Shown in pieces: positions 39,601 through 53,000 of a DNA stretch of 64,000 nucleotides. Positions within the stretch are counted from its first letter, which is position 1, and every line of letters begins with the position of its first letter. The position numbers and the translations under genes were made by a program. The notes under the pieces are model-generated. The model did no database searches. It worked only from the letters and a program-made list of their open reading frames with translations, and was not told where the DNA came from. Origin of the DNA: Litomosoides sigmodontis (Eukaryota > Nematoda > Chromadorea > Rhabditida > Onchocercidae); the NCBI GenBank assembly GCA_963070105.1, contig OY718808.1, forward strand, positions 7,169,738 to 7,233,737, given 5' to 3'.

Positions 39601-41194
39601 ACGGTGATGTGTCACGTACTCTGGTTTTTGTTCAACGGAAACAGGCGGCTGATGTCATAGCTTTAAATCTTGTTCAGAAAAAAATACGATCTAGTAGTAT
39701 TAGCGGGTAATGTTGCAGATCAGTGATTAAGATTTGTCTTTACATAAAAATATAAATTTAGGTCATGTTAACGTTTAAGAGATGTATCTGTATTCATGTA
39801 TACTCCTTATTTCCACTAAACTAAGACTGTTACTTGCAATGAATTTGAGGTGTTAAATGAGTGCAGTATATATTGTTTTATACAGAAGTGCTTTTTATAA
39901 GAAGAAAAACTTAAATTACAGAGATCGAGTGCAGAAACAGCGCGAAGAAGCATTAGCAGATTTTCGGAGAGGTAATATTAATGTCCTGGTTGCTACCGAT
40001 GTTTGCGCGCGCGGTATCGATATAAAAGATCTCCAACATGTTAGTTGATCTTTTGTTTGATGATTACTTAGTGTGCGTACTATTTCGGGATTGCGTGCTG
40101 TCATGCCATTTCAGGCCGGTTTTTTTTGCTTTCTCTTTAGGTAATTAATTATGACATGCCAAATGATCGAGTAACTTATGTACATCGCATTGGACGCACT
40201 GGTCGTCTTTACCGAGGTAAAGCAACATCATTCATCAATGTGGCAGACCAAGATCCAGCTTTGATTGCTGATATTGTTCAGGTATAATTACAGTACAAGC
40301 TATGTCGGAACAGGATGCTGAACAATAACTGATTAACTACTGTTTTTGTATATACCTGAACGAGTTCTTATATAAACTAACGTTTTATATAAGTTTTTAT
40401 GTAAACTTCTAATTATCATATTTGAAAAAGGTCTGGAAATATCTCTGTTAAGAATGAAAATATGTTTTAGGTGGTTCGAGAAGTGCAACAAATACCTCCC
40501 GACTTCCTTCTTGATATCGTTAATGATCGTGTTCGGGGAGGTAGTTATGTGGAGAATCGAAGTATGTTTCAGAATCTTTTTTTGAGCAAAGGATAAAGCT
40601 CTTAAAATATCGGATTTCTTCTTTTTAAGTATTAGCTGTCTTTTCGGTTTTTCGTTTTTGATTTTTGAGTATTTATATGCATGAAAAAATTTTCGCACGC
40701 ATTCAATGTTTTAAGTATGCTAGTTTATTTTGTAGCGTATGTTAACTTTAGGAAGTAGTGGAGGCTTTGGTGATTTCGTAAATTCGGGTATGTTTTGCTT
40801 CTTTACAAGGTTTTTTCCTTTTTAGTTGACTTTTTTTTTCATCTTCTGCGCCTAATTTTGTTTGAATTGAAAATGCCTTTTGCGACATTTATTCATTTTG
40901 TTTGTCAGTTCTCTTAACGTTGAATTATGCACAAGCATTGCAAAACAAGTGCATTACAAATAGCAATGCAAGTTTTAGTGAGAATAACATTGGAGAGATA
41001 GTGTTGAGTGATGCCAGCTCATCTGTATAAATTAGGATGACATTATCTGGATAACCAGTTTTTCATTGTTCTCAGCATGGCATATATTTTTGTTTATTTC
41101 AATTTAAATTATAAGTCATAGTTTAGTTTTTGTATTTCACACTATGTAGTAAGTATAATTAATTGCAGAAGTTGATGGAAATGAAGGTTGGTAG
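33612..41194 (+). CDS. Vasa-like germline DEAD-box RNA helicase
   Basis: Exons: 33612-33634, 34108-34165, 34550-34631, 34966-35037, 35229-35879, 36096-36149, 36463-36488, 36804-36849, 36971-37059, 37231-37298, 37453-37565, 37759-37947, 38392-38522, 38889-39002, 39220-39369, 39540-39706, 39922-40039, 40141-40281, 40471-40561, 40752-40787, 41169-41194. About 814 aa. Residues 79-295 are Gly/Phe/Arg/Asp-rich with RGG/GRG motifs. The linker ([17 protein letters not shown]) and core follow: Q motif near 390-425 (KPRNIQ), motif I AETGSGKT (435-442), Ia PTREL (473-477), II DEAD (546-549), III SAT (582-584), [21 protein letters not shown] (732-739). The C-terminus (EVDGNEGW) is acidic and ends in Trp, as in Vasa and GLH proteins. 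Family role: ATP-dependent RNA remodelling in germ granules. No CCHC zinc knuckles are present, unlike C. elegans GLH-1/2. The 26-nt exon 36463-36488 was chosen because it alone restores the frame. A DDX3/Belle-type helicase is the main alternative. Confidence 0.82.
34361..34440. repeat. Three direct repeats of a ~20-mer in a helicase intron
   Basis: ttttatagcacgaaatggtt occurs at 34361-34380 and 34401-34420, with a third copy (ending ..aaatgttt) from 34423, all in the intron before exon 34550. Confidence 0.85.
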
Positions 41195-42413
41195 TCGATA
41201 TTGGTTCATTGCCTGAGCTTTCGGTTATTTCATGTCATTTGTTTTACAAAGAGCTTCATATTCTTCTGCTATGTTGGCATTTTGAAAGGATAGATATTTA
41301 TTCTTAAGGATTTACACGTAAGAAGTTTTGAAAAGACAAATTTTGGTTCGTAAATAAGAATTTGGTTCTTAGCTAATTTCGTTTTTTACCATTTTTTTTC
41401 GGCGATCGGACTCGATAAATGCAATAAATGAATTACTTTTTTTTTCTTTATTTGTTTTATGTTTTTTTTAAAAGATTGTTTTTTCCTTTATTTTATGTAC
41501 TTTTAAGTTGTTTCTGAGATCTTTAATCAAAAATTTAAAAATTCTATCGCATTTCTCTATGTTATCCAATCATTTTTTATATCGTTTTATCGTTAGTTTC
41601 TTTCATAGCCAGTTTTATTCTATCATTAGTTTTTAATAGAGTCTTATCGATTAGGTTTTCTGTTGAATATGTCATTGTTCTATGGACTGCCGTCGGTTAA
41701 GCTCTAATTCTAAAGAATTATTGAGTTTTTTCTTCCATAAAATCGAACAGGTAAAAACTTTGCATTCCATGAGATGTATGTGAATGTATACCAATTTAAT
41801 ATTCTTTCTGTTGATTCTTCTGAACATATTCCTTCTGTTGCTTCTTTTAAGTTGCTGTAGAAAACAAAATCTCTTGTCACTTATTGCGTTTCAATAAGCA
41901 GTTTTATTCATAAAAGCAACTTACAATACTACTGAACGTGTTGAAAGTAAGTGATAACGTGAATTAATCCCTCAGATAGATGAAGGAATTTTTAGCATAG
42001 ATTTAGATATATATTCCATCACTTTTTACTTAAAATTACAGAAATGTGGAAGTTTATATTGTGAAAAAAGAAAAAAAATTCCCGATCAATACGATTTGAA
42101 GTTTGTATAGCAGGGGAGCCGAGTTTCGGCTCTCTACATAAATCTTATGGATACTATAATAGATCATTAAGAGCGTCGGTACGGAATAAGTAAAACCTTT
42201 GCATAAAAGGGGGAGTTTTTAATGAACAAGAATTGCATGTGTATATACAAACAAACGTTCAGTTTTTTACTCTCTGCTTATCCTTAGCACATGACGTATA
42301 CAGTGGGCGGGACGTAAATTTAAATTATTAATGAAAAATTGCAAGAATTGTAATCGCAAAGTGATGAAAATTTGCTGGTGTTTTTCGTAAAAAAGTTCAA
42401 ACTTTGAATTGAG
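41195..42413. other. Convergent intergenic region (helicase and annexin 3' ends)
   Basis: T-rich stretch after the helicase stop, including candidate polyadenylation signals (AATAAA near 41424), and on the other side the annexin 3' UTR. No coding exon supported. Confidence 0.6.
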
Positions 42414-45400
42414 TTAATTGCCGCGAACAAGTGCGATAAGACCATCTTTATATGCTCCCGAACAATCACCTTTAATGAATGATTCCAAACTCTTATTATA
42501 TTTCCGCTGAAATTCCTGTCGTATATCGGCTAGATCAATCTCGGAACGTGTGACAATGATGCGGATTAAATCATTATCACGTGTACCAATTCCCTAAATT
42601 CTCCATTACGTTTAAAATTTTGGTTAAAAACAATTTTTTCCTTTTTTTTTTCCAGAAAAATATTATTGATGCGATTAGCTAAGCGACCGATATAACTCGA
42701 TCAGTACAAACTTGTGAATAATCATCAGCGATATGGAAAATATATCTTGCTATCATTGTTTATTGCTATTGTAAATGAATTATTTCCCGTCTACGGTGAA
42801 AAAAATAACGATAGCTTACCACCATGCTATCGTAAAGTAAGGTGGCGAAATAGGCTGCTTTATTCCGCGCAAATGCAACAATAGCTAATAAGCCATCCTT
42901 GATATCACCGCTGAATTCAGCTTCAATTGCATTTTCAATCGTATGATTTGTTACCTGCGGAACAATATAGTATGATAGGAAATTTTGTGTAAATTTTTAA
43001 GTATTTAAAATTTCAAAAAAAGTGGATTTAAGTTCGGAAGTTCAACTATAATTGTAGATTGTATCATAAATTTAAGAAATAGAACAACACGCAAAAAAGA
43101 TTTCGACTTTAAAAACCTGAAAATATTCTAATTAGATTTCCTTAACCTTTTGATATTCCAGAAAGACGAGTCTTAGTTGTGCGTAATTTTGTGCAGCTAA
43201 AATAGCATTGAAGCATGATTCATCCGTACCAAGACGTCGCTCACCAGCTTTGTATAATTTCCTCGCATCCTAAATAACATCACTCAGCGGGTGAACTTTT
43301 TCATGACTACAACGGAATTGAGAATTGAGCGGTGCCATTAGAAGGTGAGCTTCAGTCATCAATAAATCTGTCAAATCATCTCCCTTTTTTTTTTCAAAAC
43401 TATCAAATAGCTGTTGTAATTTTACTGATAATAACTCCATTTTATCATTTTTTCCACATATCTTAAAATTTAATATTTAATATTTGTAAAATTTTCTAAT
43501 TTCAAAAGGTTTACGACTTTCATGTATGACATATGCCAAGGGAAAAGTTTTGCTCGTTACGGGGTCCTCGGGACTTCGTACGAAATTGGATGGTTGAATT
43601 TCTTAATCTAGTAGAATTTAAATTAGTCAAATGATACATGTGGTGGAATTCCTGTGTAAATTTCAATCAATTCATAATGATTATAGATGATCATTGCAAC
43701 ATAAGTAATACCCAAAAAAGTAACCTGATTCGCACGTACTGCATCGGTTTGTATACTTTCGTCACGTCCACCACTGCATAACGATACGAGTAATCGTTTA
43801 AAATGTCCACTTGTTTCACCAATTAAATCTTTCTCCAATGTTGACTTGTACATTTGCTCATAAGCATTACGTAATTCAGCAATTTGAGCATTCGTACGCG
43901 AACACATAATTTCAATTAACACTGATTCTTTCGTACCCAAACCCTGCAAAGTTTTAAAACAATTAATTAGTAATTACATACAACAAAATCTTGAATATTA
44001 TAACACTTATGAATAAGATGTATGAAAATTACAAGTGAGCAAGTAATTATGCACTGCAGAAATAGAATACTTGATATATCTATGATAATTGATCGATATA
44101 TTCCTCCATAATCATTTCAGTTATTTAAGTAATGCTTTGAAGCATTTATGCAATTAATATATGTGCTCCTCAGAAACATTTTTTCAATTTTGCAATTGAA
44201 TATTCCATCTACACGACTGTTCGTCTAAAAGTTTTAACTACGCAAATGTTTGAATTAGTTGTGTAGGAAAAGAAAAACGATAAAGTGATAAATGTAAAAA
44301 AATATTGAATTAATAAATCGTACTTCCATAGCTTTATGAAGTTGTCGCGCATCATATCGTGCTGGTCGTTCCATTAGCGCCATTATCAAATCTTCGAAAT
44401 CACCCGACAGCTCACTTTTTAAATCATTTATGAGATCTTTACCATACATTGTTTTATAAGCTGTCGCAATTTGTTCACGCTAAAATCTTACAAAAACGAA
44501 TTCAAAATTATACAGTTGAAGACGGCTGCATCTTCTTATTAATCGTCGTAGGTGTTTAAAAGCAAGGAAATTAAGTGAAACTTTTAGTATCGAAGGAAGA
44601 GAAACCTGAACATTAGCTCTGGAGCAGAGCACAGCAACAACTTTACTTTTATTACAACCCAGGCCTCTCATTGCATTGCGCAACGTTTCAGCGTCAGAAT
44701 TCGCATTGAAAGCTTGATATTGACGTAATGATGGTGTTCCTTGCATATCTGAAAGTTCTTTCCGACGAACACTTATTAGAAACACTCATTTTATTTTAAC
44801 GATTAAAATTCAACAAAAACAAAGGAGGATAGTCAGAAGTAGAACAAACACAACGAATTGATTAAATGAATAAGAAAATAAACAAAACAAAGTGCTACCT
44901 TCGATGGAAGTTACATTGCTTTTTAAGAGGAAGAAGAGTGGCCATTTTGAAATGGCTTCTGCGAAAAGGAAATGCAATAATTATTGAAAAGTTGAAATGA
45001 TGAAAGGGAATCGGAGGAGACACGAGATGATGGCAAACAACAGGCTGTCGGACGACTCGCCTACTACTACACGCCAGCACTATCGCTTTCACTTCTACAG
45101 TCTGACTAGGATGAGTGTCCCACGACGGGTAGAGTTCGATAATGCGTTGCAGCATTTCAATCAAAAGTTATGTCAGTTAATTTTGCACTAGCAAGTACTG
45201 CGGTGGACTAAATGAGCCATTCATCATGTATTATGCATTATGAGTATGAATACGATTATCGATTTTATATGACTGTTACAGTATGCAATTCTCATTCTTA
45301 AATTTCTAACTCTTCCCAAAAATGACATATTAAGAGAAATAACTGAGAGAAAATAATAAAATTATCGGTGTGCACCGGCAAAGATACACTATAAAGTTGC

Positions 45401-48042
45401 TGTGATAAACAAAATCGTTGGAAAACATCCATACTAATTGATCAGTTCTCGTTGGGTGTATAAATGAGCACTTCAAAGGTCATTTGAATTATTCAGCAGA
45501 AGTGCAAGAGCACGTACGATCGTGCTTTACATCACCAATATTATTATCAGCGAAAAGATAAACTAATTTGAAGTGTTTATCAGGAAGTTCGCAGATCGCA
45601 CAATAAGTATTCAATCTTAATTTCACCAATGTAGTAGCATTGTGAAGTTCTACCCACAATATTATCAATTTATTAATTATGCTTTCATTCGAGTCATTTC
45701 ACCGTGACAAACGATATTGAATAGCAAAAACAAAAAGCGGAAAGGAAAGAGCGAGAAGTTGATGAAACAGTAAAAGATAGGAGGAATGTTCAAGTAAGCC
45801 GTAAAACTGAAAAATAGATATGAGGGGGAAGATAGGCTAAAATGAAAGAGGTGAAATAGCCTGCCCAATTCAATTTCAGAAATCGAAGAGTGTGAGTATG
45901 GCAAAAAAATAATAAAAAAGAATGGAGGATATTAGCAATAATCAACAATTTGGTATAAATAATATGATTGAACGTGAACAAATGTTGAGGAATAATAAAA
46001 TTTACTTAAATTTAACTTCCAAACATTTCTTCCATTATTATGATACTTCGACAATTGATAGCACTTAATGCATTCTATTCAAACCTACTTGCTAATGGTC
46101 CCAATATAAGGTTATTGGATGAATAACCTTATATTGGGACCATTAGCAATTTAAGTAAATTTTATTTTTATTATTATTTATTCATTAGCAAGTAGGTTCG
46201 GACAGATAAGGACAATGTAAGGACAGTTCGGACAATATAAGGTTACTGAATGCCGAAGAAATGTAAATAGATGATCAGACATGTGAAGAGTTCCCGCTGA
46301 TAAAATGGACGGATGTGTATTCAAGTACTTTGTGAACATAAACATTAAAATTCTTCTCGAAGTTACAAGTAATAAGTTTGCAAGTGAAATGAAAGTATTA
46401 AAATCGGATGATTGCTGAATGGCATTGAATGATAAAAATTTGGCTCAATGTTTAGATACCTAAGAAGTCCAAGGAAAAAGGATTTTATTTTTAACAATTG
46501 CTATTTTAAAACTTAAAAAGTGACAGAATAATATTTTATTTTAAAATTTTATTCAAATAATTTAACTTGGGTGTCATTTATCCGTAAATAAAGATATTTT
46601 GCTCGTTTGGGAAATTACTGCAGTGGTAGCAATAGTATGTTGTATAATCGAATTCTATGAGAAAATGAAAATTTGTCAGAAAATAAAACGAATGCAAAGA
46701 ACAGGAAGGCTTACCACGACCAGGAGACGGTCCATAATTGTTGCTTGTTTGGCCTGGCTGAGATGCTTGATGCGGATAACTGCTAGGCTCCACTGGGTAA
46801 GCATGTTGACTTGGGTAACTTCCTTGTTGGCCCGGATAACCCCCTTGCTGACCTGGATAACCTCCTAGCTGGCCAGGATAACCTCCCTGCTGACCCGGAT
46901 AACTTCCTCGTTGTCCAGGATAACCTCCCTGCTGACCCGGATAACTTCCTTGTTGTCCAGGATAACCTCCCTGCTGACCCGGATAACTTCCTTGTTGTCC
47001 AGGATAACCTCCCTGCTGACCTGGATAACCTCCATGCTGACCCGGATAACCTCCTTGCTGGCCGGGATAACCACCTCCTTGCTGGCCAGGATAACCTCCT
47101 TGCTGGCCAGGATAACCCCCTTGCTGGCCAGGATAACCTCCTTGCTGGCCTGGATAACCGCCCTGCTGGCCTGGATAACCTCCTTGTGGGCCAGGATAAC
47201 CTACTGGGTAACCCGCTTGTTGTCCTGCATAACCTCCTTGATGATCCGGATAACCACTCTGATAACCTGGATGGCCTCCGTGCTGACCAAAACGACTAGC
47301 ACCTGGAATTCCTGGACAAACAATCACTGATCGCCAACACAGGCATCACTACTCTATAAATTACTCAAAATTAAAAAATTCCCTTAATTCTCTTAATAAT
47401 ACTATAAATGAAAAACTGCAAAGTGGAAATGAAAACAAAGGAAAGCTGGTGGATAAGAAAAGGTAAAGGATAAGCATTTCAGTTTTTGCAGCAACAAGAG
47501 GCTATCATCAACACTTCAGGTGATGCTTTTGTAACATGCTAATGACTGTAATACCCCTTGTACACAACCACATGGCCGACACCTCCCAACACCTGTTAAC
47601 AACGTAAATTACAATCGGGAAGACTATCTACCTGATTGCTGTTGTTCGTCACTGCTATTCCTGTTACCACCTTGTTGTGCATTTTTTAAACCCTAAAAAT
47701 TAATATTACACACTTAAAATTTGAATACTTGAAATGTGAAAATGGAGGAAATAATTTTTGAGTCTCTAATAACTGAGTGTTATCAGCTGATAATTATCGA
47801 CGCCATTTGTTATTACTAATTGAAAGTTTCGCAAAAAATTTCCAACTAATTACTTTTGAATGCAAAAAATTGCAAAAAAAACCTATCAATTCTAAAATAT
47901 CACAAATATTTGAGTACCAATTTAGATGTTTCATTGTTTGTCTAAATTCTTAAAAGATTGAACGGAGTAAAAAGAAAACTGCAAAATTTACTTTGGTGAC
48001 TTCATTGAGAATTGTACCAAATATTTGCGACTTAAGTGACAT
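42414..48042 (-). CDS. Annexin with long YPGQQGG-repeat N-terminus
   Basis: Exons (descending): 48042-47992, 47692-47632, 47311-46715, 44748-44606, 44479-44324, 43943-43725, 43269-43147, 42954-42820, 42593-42414. Phases close, giving 554 aa. Residues 1-17 ([17 protein letters not shown]) may form an amphipathic helix. About residues 38-236 are Gly/Tyr/Pro/Gln-rich with some 17 YPGQQGG-type heptads, like the N-termini of annexins A7 and A11. The core (237-554) has four annexin repeats, marked by [31 protein letters not shown] and [10 protein letters not shown], each the start of a type-II calcium loop. The acidic partner residues are less regular: [30 protein letters not shown]. Annexins bind acidic phospholipids with calcium and act at the cytosolic side of membranes. 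In repeat 1 the loop reads GLGCN instead of GLGT(D/K). The N-terminal repeat sits in one exon of near-identical DNA units. The 2 kb intron 3 holds a nested inverted repeat. Confidence 0.9.
46089..46149. repeat. Perfect 28-bp inverted repeat (hairpin) in annexin intron
   Basis: Left arm 46089-46116 (ttgctaatggtcccaatata...) and right arm 46122-46149 are exact reverse complements around a 5-base loop (ggatg). Further pairs surround it: 46082-46097 with 46183-46198, and about 45993-46011 with about 46148-46166. No open frame or recognisable transposase is associated. Confidence 0.9.
46877..47044. repeat. 42-bp higher-order coding minisatellite
   Basis: Units at 46877-46918, 46919-46960, 46961-47002 and 47003-47044. 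The first three differ by a single base, and the fourth differs more. Each encodes two heptads (YPGQQGS plus YPGQQGG), inside the annexin exon 47311-46715. Flanking 21-bp units are more diverged. Confidence 0.85.
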
Positions 48043-48064
48043 TGTTATTTGCTCAAAGTTGCTG
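48043..48064 (-). promoter_or_regulatory. Possible spliced-leader acceptor of the annexin gene
   Basis: On the minus strand a pyrimidine tract ending attcttccag lies 19 bases before the ATG at 48042, a typical nematode 5' outron/acceptor layout. No upstream exon was found. Confidence 0.4.
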
Positions 48065-48750
48065 GAAGAATTGAGAAGCTTTTGCTAGCACTAAAAATGT
48101 GCGAAAATTTAAATCGCTAAAAATGGCTCAAACTTTGCTTAATCACTTTTACGTCTACGTCAGTGGCTGTGAAATTCAAGCAAGCAACAACAGCAGAAAT
48201 GCTACAGGCTAACGACGATGACTCATCATCACTCGGTTAAATAGCTATGATTCATGCATATTTCAATTTTATTATCAGGAAGCGTCTTCAGCGACGATAA
48301 TCTCCGAATTATCATCCATCGATGCACGCGATGCTTACTTTGCACGTTAGTACAAGCAAATAAGTATTGTCGAAGAGAACGACCATCGCTTTATAAATTC
48401 TTTAAATTACATCGCTGAAAGTAGCGGAAGTGAATGTCAATGGACATTTTTGAGGAATATTATTTAGGATGAGAATTCCTACTATTGCAAACAGTGGAAG
48501 AAATGATAATTAGCTAAAATAGAAATAGAAAGAAGGAGGAATAGAAGTAGCAAATTAATCGGAAAACTCTTCATTAAAAGTGATTGCGAATCAGTGATTG
48601 CTCAGAGAGCGAAATTCATGGATTCAAAAAGCAAAGAAACAGTTTGCAAAATGGAAGCAAAAAAGAAGAAATGAAGTGAATGAGAAAATACCCCACTTAA
48701 ATGCAGTAATACTCGCAGTGTTGAAAGAGAGGAGAAACGTCGATGACGTA

Positions 48751-48781
<31 letters not shown>

Positions 48782-49333
48782 TAACGTGACCCAGAGAAAT
48801 ACGGGTTTCTCCCCCTCACTTGTCACCACCCTATCATTCAACATTACCGTCGACTTCGTCAACAACTTTACTCACAAAACCATTCACTTTTTCCTTGCCT
48901 TGAAACACTGCAAAAATTGGCAGATGAAATTGGAAAATGCTTCCAAGTGCTGTGCGTTGCTAGTTACTAGATGATGGTGATACTGATGATAACAGTGATA
49001 ACAGTGATAATGGTGACAGGAAATACGGCTAGTAGTTATCAGGAAGATTAGGATGGAAATTGCGGTAGGATGGATGGCTGTGTTGAAGGAGCGATCGGTG
49101 AACTGCTGCTGCTCTGCGATGTCTGCTTCATTCCGTTGATAGTTTGAAATGAGGAAAAAAATGAGAAGAGAGCGACGGGTGGAAATTGAATTGAAATACG
49201 CCGTTCGTTGAATCAATAAAAGTTGGCTGTATTTGCTAGCAGTGAAATTAATTTGTTTAGGAAAGGAAATTTTACAAAATATGCCTTTTATTATTACTCT
49301 TCCTATTACTGCTACTAATTCTTAATATTATTA

Positions 49334-50042
<709 letters not shown>

Positions 50043-53000
50043 AATTATTATTATTAAATTATTTATTATTATTAGGTATTAAATATTATGTTTTGTAATC
50101 AATGAGAAAAGTATTTAATGTTTATTTCCAGTTTACTGAATTGTACTCTTTCTTTTTGATATGCAAATATATTTAGAAATTATTTGAAATATCAATGGAA
50201 AAGCAGGAAAATGAAAAGGCTTTGTTTGAAATGAGAGAATTTCGTTCCTTAATGAGCTCAAGGTTGTTGTGAAATTAAAGTTTTATAATTTTATTCAACT
50301 TAATTTTTTAAGAAATTAATCACTTCATTTACACTTGTATATTACTGTGCTGGTTTTGCCAATTTTTTTTTAATAGAACATTTGCAATGTTACTTTAGAA
50401 TGACATAAATTCGATGAGTAATTTAATGGAAATTATTGATGAGTTTTTTAATGAAATTTGAACAGTTTAATGTATAACTAATCTAACTCAAAATTTTCGT
50501 ATAAATTGGACGTGAATTTTAACGTAAGCTAAGATCTATGTGTGTGTTGCTTGTTAGCACGCAATGACAACCTCATAGCAACCTTTTGTCTCTCACCGTT
50601 TTCTTGTTTTTCACTGAAATTATGGCTGAAATTGTAAAAATGAATGGAGCGATTCGTAGTTGCGTGCATAGGATTGATCACTGATGTGAGTCAGTGTTGA
50701 CCGAAACATTTTGAATTGCTGCACGTTTGCGTAGATTTCATGGCAGTCTTTGTTCCGTCTAACTTTACAGTCATAATGTGAATGACTGTCTCTCCTAAAA
50801 ATTTCTCCTAATGAACTGGCAAGTTGTAATTGTTGCTTTTTTTTATTCCTTTATTAAAACTATTTTTTTTTAATTTTTCTTTTTTCTTTATTTTTTCACA
50901 CATTTTTTTTTAAAAATTAAAAGAATTTGCATGTTCACCCTTTCATGATTAGTGAAATACACTTAGCAGAATTCAAATTTCTTTTTTTCAATGTTTTAAA
51001 GAAATCTAAACGGTTGTTTGGCAGTGGTAGGAGGAAATGAGCCGGAAGCATTGATCAAATGACATTACTGATCAAATTATTCCGACAAAAAAAGGATGAA
51101 ATAGTAGTTTTGAATGAATTTTATTCCTCAATTTGTTGACTGGAAAATATGAACGAAGAATTATTCTGCTAAGTGCCTAACTTCATCTTCTGAGGCACTT
51201 CATGCATTTGATGTAGTAATTTATATGAAATGATCAGTTTGAATTTATCCTTTCTGCATTAATGCTCAATTATCACTCGGGCAGTTTGCTACTTTTCATT
51301 TCTTTCACTCACCTCTCTTTTCTTTTCAAATTATAATCAGTTCGTCGATTATTTTAGCATAACACATGCATATCTTTGCTACTATTTTTATATTTTCGAT
51401 TAAAAAGAGAAAAAACAATGATCATTTTCGTAAAAAAAAAAGGAATTTTTTGCAGGAATATAATTTGAGTTTAAAAACTTGAAATAAAATTGTATCTTTC
51501 TGACGAGATTGCTAACTGACACTTCAGTCATACGTTAGCGATTGGTATAAATTTCTGTCACTGATCATTGACCAAAAATTAGAGGAGAAATCTTGTGATG
51601 TGATGAATGATTAGCCTTTTCAGCCCTACATTATCAATAGTTTTTCAGGGAGTGATTAGTCAAAGCTTAAATTAATGCCCTATAGCTCACAAATCATATA
51701 TCACAAATATCAATTTAGAATTTCAAATTTAGCACTGAGATTTTTACTTCACTGTAGACTTTCGTGTTCTAAATGCGAAATTGTCTCGAACCATTTAGCG
51801 ATCATTTCTAGAGAAGTTAGCATCATTATTGCAAGCACATCCAGAAATGAATTTTATCGGTGAATTTTGATGCAAGGAACGCAGTTTAGTGTCGTTGATG
51901 AAACAGATTGCACAATAATATATAACGAACGCACAACGTTGGATGCGGCGGTAAATATTACCTCAAAAACTGAGGTAATAACTAGTGAGTAGTAAATATC
52001 AGTATTGTTGTCAGTTGTTGATTACTGGAGCGATGAGCAAAGTTATTATTAACTTATTGTTGTCATCAACGCTGAACTTTATTTATCTCTGCTCTTATCA
52101 TTGTTAAACTTATCGCCATTATCATTCATCTCCGTTATCACTCGAGATATTTGAATTTTGTCTCCTTTCTTACTGTTGTTCCTTTCGCATTCATAATTAT
52201 GCTAATTTTCTTCTCGTTATTATCATCGCCATTATTCACATCTCATTCCACTATTTTTTTTTTTGTAACAGTATAAATGCTTTATCAATGCTTTTTTCCC
52301 TTTCGATCATATAGTGAAATTTGGTAAATTAATAGTTTCAACCATTTCAGTTAATGGAAGCACACCTTGAATGGCTATTTTCAACTACCATCTTGCATGG
52401 CTCATTTTAAGTATCGCAAATAAATTATATCAATTAGAAAAGATAGTAGTAAATGCAACCGGTTTTCACTGAGCTACGCTTCTTTGTGAAAATTAGTAAG
52501 CTACTTTTTTTTGTTCTAATGTGATAATAATTCCTGAAGCGATAACAAATGAAAGAAATATGCGCCTAATCTGTGAACTTCACGTGAAATACGAAAGAAT
52601 TCGTTTGCATGAATTTTACGCACGGCATAAAATGTTGCAAAGTTAGGCATTATTACGTGTGCTATGCTTTTATTGCATAGCTTATCAATTCAGTCCACTA
52701 ATTTTTGCACCTATCATTTCAATTTAAATATCATTTTTATTGTTGCCTCTTTTTTGAATTTTTAAAATTTTGATTGTTATCATATTAGCATCTATTCATC
52801 ATAATTTATTATGCATTTTCGATAAGAATAAATGATGATAAATCAAAGACAACGTTAGATGAAATAGTTTGATGGGATTAAAGTGAAGAAAAGGCAATGA
52901 AACAGTCACAACTAGTTATATCAGTAATAAATATGCCAGTGTTTTCAGAGTGTTAAATGAATTTAACCGATGTTAAATGAAATCGTTACAAAAGAGACGA

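Noticed and set aside
46811..47330. Long open frames on the + strand (139-162 codons) opposite the annexin repeat exon
   Set aside because: They are by-products of the 21/42-bp repeat, which keeps several frames open. The annexin frame joins to a clear annexin core, and these join to nothing.
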